Notes under the pieces: generated by a model | The model's database searches: none | The model's input: the letters and a program-made list of their open reading frames with translations, nothing else | What the model was told of the DNA's origin: nothing | Assembly: GCF_022171985.1 (NCBI RefSeq) | Contig: NZ_JAJVHF010000001.1 | Location: 744,001 to 808,000, forward strand | From: Huaxiibacter chinensis | Lineage (GTDB): Bacteria > Pseudomonadota > Gammaproteobacteria > Enterobacterales > Enterobacteriaceae | Length of the DNA stretch: 64,000 bases | Reading direction: 5' to 3' | Position numbers and translations under genes: made by a program | In this document: in pieces, positions 1 to 8,979 of the stretch | Layout: each line of letters opens with the position of its first letter | Numbering within the stretch: the first letter of the stretch is position 1

Positions 1-362
1 GACCGCTGTTCGAACGGGTACTGATCAATTTGCTGGAAAACGCACTAAAATATGCCGGACCCCGCGCCCATATCGGACTTAACGCCAGCGTGCACCACCA
101 GGCGCTTGAGCTGGAGGTCTGGGACGACGGACCGGGCATTCCCGCCGGGCAAGAGAAGGCCATCTTTGAGAAATTTGCCCGCGGAAACAAAGAGTCGGCG
201 ATTCCTGGCGTTGGACTGGGGCTGGCGATTTGTCAGGCCATTATCGACGTGCATGGGGGCACCATCACGGCCCGTAACCGCCAGGAAGGCGGTGCCTGTT
301 TTTGTGTTACACTGCCGCTGGACACGCCACCCGAACTTGATGAATTACCAGAGGATTTGTGA
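1..362 (+). CDS. kdpD: KdpD sensor kinase, C-terminal fragment
   Basis: This is the last 119 codons of the KdpD sensor histidine kinase; the rest lies before the window. The reading frame is already open at base 3. The fragment is the ATP-binding half of the kinase domain: the N box (ENALKYA), the G1 box (DDGPGIP) and the G2 box (GVGLGLAI) appear in order. In E. coli KdpD senses potassium limitation and osmotic stress in the inner membrane and phosphorylates KdpE to switch on the KdpFABC potassium pump. Its stop codon overlaps the kdpE start, which fits a translationally coupled pair. Confidence 0.95.
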   Translation, partial: PLFERVLINLLENALKYAGPRAHIGLNASVHHQALELEVWDDGPGIPAGQEKAIFEKFARGNKESAIPGVGLGLAICQAIIDVHGGTITARNRQEGGACFCVTLPLDTPPELDELPEDL

Positions 363-1036
363 TTAACGTTCTGATCGTTGAAGACGAACTGGCTATCAGC
401 CGCTTTCTGCGCACCGCGCTGGAAGGCGATGGCCTGCGCGTGTATGACGCCGGAACATTACAGCGCGGTTTAATTGAGGCTGCGACCCGCAAGCCAGACC
501 TGGTGATCCTTGATTTAGGTCTTCCCGATGGAGACGGCATTGATTTTATCCGTGAGGTCCGCCAGTGGAGCCAGATGCCAATTATCGTGCTCTCGGCCCG
601 CACCGAAGAGAGCGATAAAATTGCCGCCCTCGATGCTGGCGCGGATGATTACCTCAGTAAGCCCTTCGGCATTGGCGAACTGCAGGCCCGACTGCGCGTG
701 GCGCTCCGTCGGCACAGCGCCACCACGCCGGCCGAACCGGTGTATACCTTTTCTGATGTGCGGGTCGATTTGGCTGCCCGCCGTATCCAGCGTGGTACAG
801 AAGAGATCCACCTGACCCCCATTGAATTCCGTCTGCTGGCCGTTTTGCTCAACAACCATGGCAAAGTCCTTACCCAGCGTCAGCTGCTGAATCAGGTCTG
901 GGGGCCTAATGCCGTTGAACATAGTCATTATTTACGCATATATATGGGCCACCTTCGGCAAAAACTCGAAAACGACCCCGCACGCCCTCTCCATTTATTA
1001 ACGGAAACCGGTATCGGTTATCGCTTTATGTTGTGA
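359..1036 (+). CDS. kdpE: KdpE response regulator
   Basis: OmpR/PhoB-type response regulator of 225 residues, the same length as E. coli KdpE. The receiver domain (about 1-120) has the acidic pair near residues 8-9, the phosphoacceptor Asp52 in the stretch ILDLGLPDGDG, and the conserved Lys in LSKPF. The C-terminal winged helix (about 130-225) ends in the typical ETGIGYRFML. It starts with GTG, overlapping the kdpD stop by four bases (GTGA). By family knowledge, phosphorylated KdpE activates kdpFABC transcription; those genes would lie upstream of the window. An AT-rich hairpin follows the stop, but it has no clear U-tract. Confidence 0.97.
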   Translation: MINVLIVEDELAISRFLRTALEGDGLRVYDAGTLQRGLIEAATRKPDLVILDLGLPDGDGIDFIREVRQWSQMPIIVLSARTEESDKIAALDAGADDYLSKPFGIGELQARLRVALRRHSATTPAEPVYTFSDVRVDLAARRIQRGTEEIHLTPIEFRLLAVLLNNHGKVLTQRQLLNQVWGPNAVEHSHYLRIYMGHLRQKLENDPARPLHLLTETGIGYRFML

Positions 1037-1674
1037 ATAGTTATTCAAACTATTCTCCCCTTCGAATTAGAATGTTGCTGATTATTATTTATAAAATAAC
1101 GCACGGGTTATTCCCATTATATTTTTGGATGCACAAACACAGCATTAAAACACATCTTTAACATTGTTTTCACAAAGCAGCATTTTTCTCCGTGATATTC
1201 ACTTCTGGCGAATATTTATTTCTGATCAGATCGATTATTGGTGATCATCTTCACAGTTTACCTTCCTTTCCTGGATAAAATGACCGTGCTTTCAATTACT
1301 GAAAGGAAAATTAAGCATGGAAAACAATAATCGTTCAATGCCCCATATCAGGCGAACAACGCATATTATGATGTTCGCCCACCGCAACAGCTTTGACTTT
1401 CATTTCTTCAACGCCCGTTAGTCCCTCGATCTGGGTGCATTTGCTTGCAGGCTATACTGAAAACGCTTTTTAAACAGTTAATTGCCTGTTAAGACGTGCA
1501 CTATTTCTCTTTAGATCCTGCCTTTGTCGCAACCGGACGGCATGGATTTAATCCATTAAAAGTCAATTAACTGATTATCTGTCAGCGACCTGATATTGCC
1601 TTTTATTCCGGAAATATCGATTTCTTTTAATGAGAAATCGAGGGCCACTTATTATCTAAAATAACGAGTTGAAC
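1037..1674. other. Long speF 5' region
   Basis: About 640 bases separate kdpE from speF. The stretch is AT-rich and holds the leader peptide speFL (1317-1421). After the leader come roughly 250 untranslated bases with several small inverted repeats, the clearest being an 8-bp perfect stem (arms 1618-1625 and 1633-1640) about 35 bases before speF. In E. coli and Salmonella the speF transcript has a long leader of this kind, in which Rho ends transcription unless a ribosome stalls on speFL. I see no other gene here. Confidence 0.7.
1317..1421 (+). CDS. speFL: SpeFL ornithine-sensing leader peptide
   Basis: A 34-codon reading frame with a good ribosome site (GAAAGGA) upstream. It matches the SpeFL (Orf34) peptide of E. 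coli and Salmonella in length and in its two functional parts: the HIRRTTHIM sensor segment and the C-terminal FDFHFFNAR that ends at a UAG stop. In those species the nascent peptide binds free L-ornithine in the ribosome exit tunnel and stalls the ribosome at its stop codon. The stall blocks Rho-dependent termination and lets speF-potE be transcribed. All residues of the ending are kept; changes are in the first seven positions and near position 19. Confidence 0.93.
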   Translation: MENNNRSMPHIRRTTHIMMFAHRNSFDFHFFNAR

Positions 1675-3873
1675 ATGAACAAATTAAAAATTGCTGCCAG
1701 CCGTGCGTGTCCGGATTGCTTTACCACTACCCGTGAAATGGTTGAGGTCAGCGCTTCCGATTATATTGACGTTGCAGCCGTTGTGCTTGCCGTGGGCGAT
1801 ATTTTTAATGGCACTATAGAAACCATCGAAGCCACCGGTTTTGGCATCCCCATATTTATCGCCACCCATAAAGAAGAAATTGTTCCCGCGGAGTACTTAT
1901 CGCGCATCCACGGCGTGTTTGAGTACAACGATAACAGTAACGATTTTTACGGAAGACAACTTGAGGCCGCGGCGCAAAAGTATGAAATGCATTTGCGCCC
2001 ACCGTTTTTCCGCGCACTGGTCGATTACGTGAATCAGGGAAACAGCGCGTTTGACTGTCCGGGGCATCAGGGCGGGCAGTTTTTCCGTCGCCACCCTGCC
2101 GGCAACCAGTTTGTCGACTTCTTTGGTGAGACGCTGTTCCGTTCAGACCTGTGCAATGCTGACGTCGCAATGGGCGATCTGCTCATTCACGAGGGCGCAC
2201 CTTGTATCGCACAGCAGCATGCGGCAAAAGTCTTTAATGCCGATAAGACCTACTTTGTCCTGAATGGCACATCGTCCTCAAACAAAGTGGTGCTCAACGC
2301 CCTGCTCACGCCAGGCGACCTGGTCCTGTTCGATCGTAACAACCACAAATCCAATCATCACGGCGCTTTACTTCAGGCGGGCGCGACGCCCGTTTATCTT
2401 GAGACAGCCCGCAACCCCTACGGCTTTATCGGCGGTATTGATGCCCACTGCTTTGAAGAGCGCTACCTGCGCGAACAGGTGGCAGAGGTTGCCCCTGCCC
2501 GTGCGAAAGATGTCCGTCCGTTCCGCCTTGCCGTGATTCAGCTGGGTACCTACGACGGCACCATTTACAACGCGCGCCAGGTCGTCGACAAGATAGGTCA
2601 TCTGTGTGATTACATCCTGTTCGATTCTGCCTGGGTTGGCTATGAGCAGTTTATTCCGATGATGGCGGATTGCTCTCCGCTGCTGCTGGATCTTAACGAG
2701 AACGACCCGGGTATTCTGGTCACCCAGTCGGTTCATAAACAACAGGCTGGTTTTTCACAAACATCTCAGATTCATAAAAAAGACCGCCATATCAAGGGGC
2801 AACAGCGTTACGTACCGCATAAACGCTTAAATAACGCCTTTATGATGCATGCCTCCACCAGCCCGTTCTATCCGCTTTTTGCCGCACTGGATATCAACGC
2901 CCGCATGCATGAGGGCCAAAGCGGACGCAACATGTGGATGGACTGCGTGGTGAACGGGATTGAAGCGCGCAAATTAATTTTGCAAAACTGCCACCATGTG
3001 CGCCCGTTTGTGCCGGAAAGCGTCGACGGCAAAGCGTGGGAAAGCTGGCCGACCGCCGACATCTCTTCCGATCTGCGCTTCTTCCATTTTGTGCCTGGCG
3101 AAAAGTGGCATGCCTTCGAAGGCTATGCCGAGCATCAGTATTTTATCGATCCGTGCAAACTCCTGCTGACAACGCCCGGCATTAATGCCCGCACCGGCGA
3201 GTACGAGGCGTTTGGCGTGCCCGCAACTATCCTCGCGAACTTCCTGCGTGAAAACGGCATTATTCCGGAGAAATGCGACCTCAACTCCATTCTGTTCCTG
3301 CTGACCCCGGCGGAAGACATGGGCAAGCTGCAACAGCTTATCGCACAGTTGGTTCGTTTCGAGAAATTGCTGGAAACCGATGCCCCGCTGCGGGAGGTTC
3401 TGCCTTCGCTCTACAGACAGCACCCGGAACGCTATGCCGATTACTCTCTGCGCCAGATTTGCCAGGAGATGCACAATCTTTATGCCCGTCATAACGTCAA
3501 GCAACTGCAAAAAGAGATGTTCCGCAAAGCGCATTTCCCCCGCGTCATGATGAATCCGCAGGAGGCGAACTTTGCCTATCTGCGCGGAGACGTCGAGCTG
3601 GTTTCCCTGCGCGATGCCGAAGGCCGAATTGCCGCCGAGGGCGCGCTTCCTTACCCGCCTGGCGTGCTGTGCGTCGTTCCTGGCGAAGTCTGGGGGGATG
3701 CGGTACTGCGCTACTTCATCGCGCTGGAAGAAGGGATCAATCTGCTGCCAGGGTTCGCGCCAGAGCTACAGGGCGTCTACATCGAGGAGTGTGATGGACG
3801 TAAACAGGTTCGCTGCTATGTGATTAAACAGCCTGCCGCTCAGCCTGCTCTGCTGAAAGGAGAAAAACTATGA
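1675..3873 (+). CDS. speF: Inducible ornithine decarboxylase SpeF
   Basis: PLP-dependent, acid-induced ornithine decarboxylase of 732 residues, equal in length to E. coli SpeF. It converts ornithine to putrescine and CO2, using up a cytoplasmic proton, which helps survival in acid. The N-terminal wing domain is followed by the fold-type I core with DCPGHQGG near residue 125 and the PLP lysine Lys355 in QSVHKQQAGFSQ. I chose the ATG at 1675 (MNKLKIA) rather than a TTG two codons earlier, because the ATG aligns with E. coli and has ACGAG at suitable spacing. The stop overlaps the potE start (ATGA). Expression is probably set by the upstream SpeFL leader. Confidence 0.97.
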   Translation: MNKLKIAASRACPDCFTTTREMVEVSASDYIDVAAVVLAVGDIFNGTIETIEATGFGIPIFIATHKEEIVPAEYLSRIHGVFEYNDNSNDFYGRQLEAAAQKYEMHLRPPFFRALVDYVNQGNSAFDCPGHQGGQFFRRHPAGNQFVDFFGETLFRSDLCNADVAMGDLLIHEGAPCIAQQHAAKVFNADKTYFVLNGTSSSNKVVLNALLTPGDLVLFDRNNHKSNHHGALLQAGATPVYLETARNPYGFIGGIDAHCFEERYLREQVAEVAPARAKDVRPFRLAVIQLGTYDGTIYNARQVVDKIGHLCDYILFDSAWVGYEQFIPMMADCSPLLLDLNENDPGILVTQSVHKQQAGFSQTSQIHKKDRHIKGQQRYVPHKRLNNAFMMHASTSPFYPLFAALDINARMHEGQSGRNMWMDCVVNGIEARKLILQNCHHVRPFVPESVDGKAWESWPTADISSDLRFFHFVPGEKWHAFEGYAEHQYFIDPCKLLLTTPGINARTGEYEAFGVPATILANFLRENGIIPEKCDLNSILFLLTPAEDMGKLQQLIAQLVRFEKLLETDAPLREVLPSLYRQHPERYADYSLRQICQEMHNLYARHNVKQLQKEMFRKAHFPRVMMNPQEANFAYLRGDVELVSLRDAEGRIAAEGALPYPPGVLCVVPGEVWGDAVLRYFIALEEGINLLPGFAPELQGVYIEECDGRKQVRCYVIKQPAAQPALLKGEKL

Positions 3874-5186
3874 GTAAATCCAATAATAAAATGGGCGTCG
3901 TACAGCTCACCATCCTGACGATGGTGAACATGATGGGGTCGGGCATCATCATGCTGCCCACCAAGCTCGCCGAGGTGGGTACCATCTCGATTATCTCCTG
4001 GCTGGTCACCGCCGTGGGCTCCATGGCGCTGGCCTGGGCCTTCGCGAAATGTGGCATGTTCAGCCGTAAGTCTGGCGGAATGGGGGGATACGCGGAGTAC
4101 GCCTTCGGGAAGTCCGGCAACTTTATGGCGAACTATACCTATGGCGTGTCGTTACTGATTGCGAACGTCGCCATAGCCATTTCCGCCGTGGGGTATGGCA
4201 CCGAGCTGTTCGGCGTCGCCCTGACCCCGGTGCAGATTGGTCTTGCCACTATCGGCGTGCTATGGCTGTGCACCGTGGCTAACTTTGGCGGGGCGCGGAT
4301 CACCGGTCAAATCAGCAGTATTACCGTCTGGGGGGTCATTATTCCCGTGGTGGGACTGTGCATCATCGGCTGGTTCTGGTTCAGCCCGACACTGTATGCC
4401 AACTCATGGAACCCGCATCACGTGCCCTTCTTCACGGCGGTCGGTTCTTCCATTGCCATGACGCTGTGGGCTTTCCTGGGCCTGGAGTCTGCCTGTGCCA
4501 ACGCCGAAGTGGTGGAGAATCCGGAAAAGAACGTCCCAATCGCGGTCCTGGGCGGTACCCTTGGCGCGGCGGTAATTTATATTATCTCCACCAACGTGAT
4601 TGCCGGCATTGTGCCAAATATGGATCTGGCTAACTCCACCGCGCCGTTCGGTCTGGCTTTCGCTCAGATGTTTACCCCGGAAGTGGGCAAAGTGATCATG
4701 GGGCTGATGGTGATGTCCTGCTGCGGTTCGTTGCTGGGCTGGCAGTTCACTATCGCGCAGGTATTTAAATCGTCGGCGGATGAAGGTTACTTCCCGAAAA
4801 TTTTCTCCCGCGTGAGTCAGTCAGAGGCGCCGATACAGGGCATGCTGGCGATCGTTATCTTCCAGAGTGGTTTGTCGCTGATGACCATTAGCCCCTCACT
4901 GAACAGCCAGTTTAACGTGCTGGTTAACCTGGCGGTGGTGACGAATATCATCCCGTATATCCTGTCGATGGCGGCGCTGGTAATTATACAGAAGGTGGCA
5001 AAAGTCGAGCCGCGTAAGGCAAAAGTAGCCAATATCGTGGCGCTGGTCGGTGCCATTTACAGCTTCTACGCCCTTTACTCCTCGGGGCAAGAGGCGATGC
5101 TTTACGGCGCGATGGTGACCTTTATGGGCTGGACGCTGTATGGTCTGGTCTCACCGCGGTTCGAACTGAAGAACAAACACGGTTAA
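3870..5186 (+). CDS. potE: Putrescine-ornithine antiporter PotE
   Basis: Inner-membrane APC-family antiporter of 438 residues (E. coli PotE has 439) with about 12 hydrophobic segments. It exports putrescine in exchange for ornithine, supplying SpeF and removing its product. The first helix carries the family glycine motif (GSGIIMLPTKLAEVG), and the membrane helix near residue 200 carries the conserved acid (FLGLESACANAEVVENPE). The start codon overlaps the speF stop by four bases, preceded by GGAGAAAAA, so the two genes form one operon. A strong stem-loop follows the stop. Confidence 0.97.
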   Translation: MSKSNNKMGVVQLTILTMVNMMGSGIIMLPTKLAEVGTISIISWLVTAVGSMALAWAFAKCGMFSRKSGGMGGYAEYAFGKSGNFMANYTYGVSLLIANVAIAISAVGYGTELFGVALTPVQIGLATIGVLWLCTVANFGGARITGQISSITVWGVIIPVVGLCIIGWFWFSPTLYANSWNPHHVPFFTAVGSSIAMTLWAFLGLESACANAEVVENPEKNVPIAVLGGTLGAAVIYIISTNVIAGIVPNMDLANSTAPFGLAFAQMFTPEVGKVIMGLMVMSCCGSLLGWQFTIAQVFKSSADEGYFPKIFSRVSQSEAPIQGMLAIVIFQSGLSLMTISPSLNSQFNVLVNLAVVTNIIPYILSMAALVIIQKVAKVEPRKAKVANIVALVGAIYSFYALYSSGQEAMLYGAMVTFMGWTLYGLVSPRFELKNKHG

Positions 5187-5196
5187 ACTCAACGCA

Positions 5197-5222
5197 AAAC
5201 GGCAACCCTGGGGTTGCCGTTT
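5197..5222. terminator. Bidirectional terminator, potE/pgm
   Basis: A perfect 12-bp inverted repeat (AAACGGCAACCC, TG, then its complement) lies between the convergent potE and pgm genes. The A/T ends on both sides suggest it can stop transcription from either direction. Confidence 0.8.
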
Positions 5223-5240
5223 GACTGTGTTCGCCTTCGC

Positions 5241-6881
5241 TTAGGCGTTCTTCAGGACTTCACTGACAATTTCTACCGCTTCTTTTTCAATCAGCTTACG
5301 GTGTTCGTCACCGAGGAAGCTTTCACAGTAGATTTTGTAGGCGTCTTCCGTGCCGGATGGACGTGCGGCAAACCAGCCGTTTTCCGTCATCACTTTCAGG
5401 CCACCAATAGAAGCGCCGTTACCCGGCGCGGCGGTCAGACGTGCCGTGATAGGATCGCCCGCCAGCGTATTGGCACTCACCATCTCCGGAGAGAGCTTAG
5501 ACAGCGCGGCTTTTTGCGCGGTGGTCGCTCCTGCCTGAATACGGTTGTAGCTTGGTGCGCCAAAGCGAGCGGCCAGCTCGTTGTAGTGCTCCTGCGGGTT
5601 TTTACCGGTGACCGCGGTGATCTCCGCCGCCAGCAGGCACATGATAATGCCGTCTTTATCGGTGGACCATGGGGTACCGTCGAAACGCAGGAACGATGCC
5701 CCGGCGCTCTCTTCACCACCAAAGCCGAAGCTGCCGTCATGCAGACCGTCAACAAACCATTTAAAGCCCACCGGTACCTCGACCAGTTTACGGCCCAGGT
5801 CGTTCACCACGCGATCGATCATGGCAGACGAAACCAGCGTTTTCCCGACGGCGACCTCTTTGCCCCACTGCGGACGATGCTGGAACAGATAGTTGATCGC
5901 CACCGCCAGGTAGTGGTTTGGATTCATCAGGCCCGCAGGGGTGACGATGCCGTGACGGTCGTAATCCGGGTCGTTGGCGAACGCCAGATCGAATTTATCA
6001 CGCAGCGCCAGAAGACCCGCCATCGCACACTCGGAGGAGCAATCCATACGGATCGCGCCATCTTTATCCAGGTGCATAAAGCGGAAGGTCTGATCGACCT
6101 GATCGTTCACAATGGTCAGATCCAGCTTGTAGAATTCAGCAATCCGCTTCCAGTATTCGATGCCCGACCCGCCCAGCGGATCGACGCCGAGCTTCAGGCC
6201 CGCTTTCTGAATCGCGGCGATATCCACGATCTCGGCCAGGCCTTCAATAAATGGCTGAACCAGATCGCGCTCGGTCACATGACCGGACGCCATTGCCGCA
6301 TCCAGAGAAATACGGTTAACGCCTTTCAGGCCATCCGCTAACAGGGCATTGGCACGGTCTTCAACCACTTTAGTCACGTTGGTATCAGCCGGGCCGCCGT
6401 TCGGCGGATTGTATTTAATCCCACCGTCTTCCGGCGGGTTGTGCGATGGCGTGATCACAATGCCGTCGGCCTGAGCGCCACCCTTTTTGTTATGTTCCAG
6501 AATGGCGTTCGACACGGCCGGGGTCGGCGTATAACCGTTTTTTTCCTGAATGATGACATCCACACCGTTTGCCGCCAGCACTTCCAGCACGGAGATAAAT
6601 GCCGGTTCGGATAAGGCATGCGTGTCTTTACCCACAAAGCATGGCCCGGTGATGCCATTTTTGGCGCGCTCTTCCGCGATGGCCTGAGCAATGGCCAGAA
6701 TATGCGGTTCGTTAAAGCTATGGCGAGCCGCGCTACCACGGTGGCCAGACGTACCAAACTTCACTGCGTGTTCTGCGTTGCCCACTTCCGGCTCTAATAC
6801 ATAGTACTGAGAGGTCAGTTGAGCGACGTTAATCAAATCGCTTTGTTGTGCAGGTTGACCTGCACGATCGTGATTTGCCAT
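5241..6881 (-). CDS. pgm: Phosphoglucomutase
   Basis: Alpha-D-phosphohexomutase of 546 residues, the E. coli Pgm length. It interconverts glucose-1-phosphate and glucose-6-phosphate in the cytosol, linking glycogen, UDP-glucose and glycolysis. Visible landmarks are the catalytic phosphoserine Ser146 in [12 protein letters not shown], the metal-binding DPDYDRHG, the sugar-binding GGEESAG and the phosphate-binding [10 protein letters not shown] near the C terminus. The start chosen is the ATG at 6881 ([10 protein letters not shown]), which has AAGGA upstream and aligns with E. coli; a seven-codon upstream extension looks spurious. It follows seqA after 24 bases on the same strand, so the two are probably cotranscribed. 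Confidence 0.97.
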   Translation of the reverse strand: MANHDRAGQPAQQSDLINVAQLTSQYYVLEPEVGNAEHAVKFGTSGHRGSAARHSFNEPHILAIAQAIAEERAKNGITGPCFVGKDTHALSEPAFISVLEVLAANGVDVIIQEKNGYTPTPAVSNAILEHNKKGGAQADGIVITPSHNPPEDGGIKYNPPNGGPADTNVTKVVEDRANALLADGLKGVNRISLDAAMASGHVTERDLVQPFIEGLAEIVDIAAIQKAGLKLGVDPLGGSGIEYWKRIAEFYKLDLTIVNDQVDQTFRFMHLDKDGAIRMDCSSECAMAGLLALRDKFDLAFANDPDYDRHGIVTPAGLMNPNHYLAVAINYLFQHRPQWGKEVAVGKTLVSSAMIDRVVNDLGRKLVEVPVGFKWFVDGLHDGSFGFGGEESAGASFLRFDGTPWSTDKDGIIMCLLAAEITAVTGKNPQEHYNELAARFGAPSYNRIQAGATTAQKAALSKLSPEMVSANTLAGDPITARLTAAPGNGASIGGLKVMTENGWFAARPSGTEDAYKIYCESFLGDEHRKLIEKEAVEIVSEVLKNA

Positions 6882-6905
6882 TGCCGGGTCCTTCTTTTGC
6901 AAGGG

Positions 6906-7448
6906 TTAGATTGTACCGCAAACCTTTTCAATCAATTCCGCCGGGAACTGCATTGCCTGCATGATGTGTTCGATCATGCTGCATTTGCGTCCGGTATTGG
7001 TATTGGTGATCACCCAGTACGGTGTGTCCGGGACGTGTTTGGGTTTAGTTTGATTACCGTTTTGCAGCAGCGTCTGCTCATCGGCCGCAAAATAAACGCG
7101 GGTACGACCGTGCAGAGACTCTGTCGCTTCTGCAAACGCTTTGTTATCGAGTGAATACAGTGTAGTCAGCACCAGCATAAATCGGTTAACCGCCTTTTTC
7201 TGATCGGCATATTCGTCAGAAAGCAGCATTTCGCGCACGGCGCGGACCTTATCTTTAACCGGGGCGACCGTTTTTGCTTCCGCGACAGCCTGAGGCTGAC
7301 GAATCTCTTTGGAAACCGGAGTTGCGGGCTGTGAGGCGGCGGAAAATTTCAGCATGCGCCGTAAAATGTCGGACGCGCTCTCGCCAATATGTCGCGTGTG
7401 GCTGGCAATATACTGATAAAGCTCATCATCAACTTCGATTGTTTTCAT
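6906..7448 (-). CDS. seqA: SeqA replication-initiation negative modulator
   Basis: SeqA of 180 residues (181 in E. coli). It binds hemimethylated GATC sites behind the replication fork and sequesters oriC, preventing re-initiation. The N-terminal oligomerisation segment is MKTIEVDDELYQYIA; the linker (about 50-70) is variable and Ala/Val-rich; the C-terminal DNA-binding domain is well conserved (GRTRVYFA, NTNTGRKCSMIEHIM). I start at the ATG at 7448 because it matches the family N terminus; an upstream in-frame extension of 11 codons has no support. It reads into pgm, as in E. coli. Confidence 0.96.
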   Translation of the reverse strand: MKTIEVDDELYQYIASHTRHIGESASDILRRMLKFSAASQPATPVSKEIRQPQAVAEAKTVAPVKDKVRAVREMLLSDEYADQKKAVNRFMLVLTTLYSLDNKAFAEATESLHGRTRVYFAADEQTLLQNGNQTKPKHVPDTPYWVITNTNTGRKCSMIEHIMQAMQFPAELIEKVCGTI

Positions 7449-7484
7449 CTTAATCCAGTGCAATATCTTATCTGAATACAAGTC

Positions 7485-7511
7485 GTTGGGATTATAGGTT
7501 CAAATCCCAAC
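7485..7511. promoter_or_regulatory. Inverted repeat in the seqA/ybfF divergent region
   Basis: A perfect 9-bp inverted repeat (GTTGGGATT, 9-base spacer, AATCCCAAC) lies 37 bases before the seqA start. The spacer and right arm contain GGTTCAAATCC, the pattern of a tRNA T-arm, but no other part of a tRNA is present. It could be an operator or a hairpin in the seqA leader; the function is unknown. Confidence 0.45.
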
Positions 7512-7631
7512 CGCGGATAGGGTCAAGCCAGGATGGCGGCAAAAGTCAGATTAAACTGGATCCTTGCAGCCGGGCGGCAGAATGGTCAACATAATACCCT
7601 AACCTGACACCCGTAAAAAAAGAACTTTGCC

Positions 7632-8405
7632 ATGAAATTGAATAGCCGAGCGCAATCTGCACAATCGCCGAACAATAATTCCCCCATCGTACTGGTTCAC
7701 GGCCTGTTTGGCAGCCTGGATAACCTGGGCGTGCTGGCACGCGATCTGGTGAAGGATCGCGACATCCTGCAGGTGGATATGCGCAACCATGGCCTTTCCG
7801 GACGTAGCAACGACATGACCTACGCGGCGATGGCGGAAGATTTGCGGGAGACACTTGATGCTAACAACATTGAGAAAGCCACGCTGATTGGCCACTCAAT
7901 GGGCGGCAAAGCGGTGATGGCGCTGACCGCACTCGCTCCGGCGCGAGTCGATCAACTGGTGGTGATTGATGTTGCGCCGGTAGATTACGACGTGCGTCGC
8001 CACGATGAGATCTTCGCCGCGATTAATGCCGTTACGCAAGCCGGTGTCACCACGCGCCAGCAGGCTGCGACGGTGATGCGCGAGCACCTTGCAGAAGAAG
8101 GCGTGGTGCAGTTTTTGTTAAAATCCTTCGTCGACGGCTCGTGGCGGTTTAACGTGCCGGTATTGTGGGATCAATATCCCCACATCGTGGGCTGGCAGCC
8201 GGTTCCCGCCTGGCAGCACCCTACCCTGTTTATCCGCGGGGGCAACTCGCCTTACGTCACCGACGCCTATCGCGACGCGCTACTGGCGCAATTTCCACAG
8301 GCCCGAGCCCATGTGATTGCCGGTGCCGGTCACTGGGTGCACGCAGAAAAACCCGACGCGGTGCTGCGGGCTATCCGCCGCTACCTGGGTGAGAACGACA
8401 TTTGA
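7632..8405 (+). CDS. ybfF: Alpha/beta-hydrolase esterase YbfF
   Basis: Cytosolic alpha/beta-hydrolase of 257 residues (254 in E. coli). The E. coli protein is an esterase acting on short acyl esters and acyl-CoA-like substrates in vitro; the natural substrate is unsettled. Sequence landmarks are the oxyanion-hole HGLFGS near residues 23-28, the nucleophile elbow GHSMGGK with Ser89, and the catalytic His in GAGHWVHAEKP near the C terminus. It is divergent from seqA. The stop codon lies inside the degraded LexA-box-like sequence upstream of ybfE. Confidence 0.93.
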   Translation: MKLNSRAQSAQSPNNNSPIVLVHGLFGSLDNLGVLARDLVKDRDILQVDMRNHGLSGRSNDMTYAAMAEDLRETLDANNIEKATLIGHSMGGKAVMALTALAPARVDQLVVIDVAPVDYDVRRHDEIFAAINAVTQAGVTTRQQAATVMREHLAEEGVVQFLLKSFVDGSWRFNVPVLWDQYPHIVGWQPVPAWQHPTLFIRGGNSPYVTDAYRDALLAQFPQARAHVIAGAGHWVHAEKPDAVLRAIRRYLGENDI

Positions 8406-8417
8406 TTAAAAAGCCAG
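8402..8417. promoter_or_regulatory. Degenerate LexA-box-like site before ybfE
   Basis: The sequence TTG-N10-CAG sits where E. coli carries a LexA box (CTG-N10-CAG) in front of ybfE. The right half site is intact and the left has C changed to T, so LexA binding may be weak or lost. It overlaps the ybfF stop codon. Confidence 0.4.
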
Positions 8418-8534
8418 CGACTGGATGCCTGAGCGCCGCCAGTCGTTGGCGTGTGGGTAGCGGTGATGTATGATGTCGCGCTCATCGCCCCGGCAATAGC
8501 AGGGCTGCCTGTTTTCCCCCGAAGTCTCTGAATC

Positions 8535-8822
8535 ATGGCCAAAGAACAAACGGACCGTACGACATTAGATCTGTTCGCAACTGAACGTCGACCGGGACGC
8601 CCAAAAACAAATCCGCTGTCGCGTGATGAACAGCTGCGTATCAATAAACGCAATCAGCTCAAACGCGATAAAAGTCGCGGGCTTAAACGCGTCGAGTTAA
8701 AACTCAATGCGGATGCGGTGGACGCGCTGAATGAGCTGGCCGACGCCCGAGATATCAGCCGCAGCGAGCTGATCGAAGCGCTGTTGCTTGAACAACTTCA
8801 GGCCCTGCACAACACCAGGTGA
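8535..8822 (+). CDS. ybfE: YbfE, ribbon-helix-helix-like protein
   Basis: Small basic protein of 95 residues (97 in E. coli), listed there as LexA-regulated and of unknown function. The first half is rich in Arg and Lys (RRPGRPKTNPLSRDEQ, RINKRNQLKRDK). The second half, RVELKLNADAVDALNELADARDISRSELIEALL, looks like a ribbon-helix-helix DNA-binding fold: a beta strand followed by two helices with the SRSELI turn. I infer a DNA-binding role from this shape only. A degraded LexA-like site lies about 120 bases upstream. Confidence 0.9.
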   Translation: MAKEQTDRTTLDLFATERRPGRPKTNPLSRDEQLRINKRNQLKRDKSRGLKRVELKLNADAVDALNELADARDISRSELIEALLLEQLQALHNTR

Positions 8823-8979
8823 AAGTCTGAAAATCTGCGCATTTTCACCAATCATGTAGCACAGAGTGCAGTCCGGCATGATAGCTGTTTCCGCTACCTT
8901 ACCTGTTCTGCTATGATTGCCCTTATCCGTGGACAATTTGCGCCACCATACCATTAAGTTTCAAGAGGTTATTTTACTC

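Noticed and set aside
1035-1055. Terminator after kdpE
   Set aside because: The GAATAGTT/AACTATTC stem is AT-rich and is followed by TCCCC, not a T-run, so it is not a convincing intrinsic terminator.
5214-6341. A long plus-strand frame (375 codons) opposite pgm
   Set aside because: It lies antisense to a complete, well-matched pgm gene and has Arg/His/Gln-rich shadow composition.
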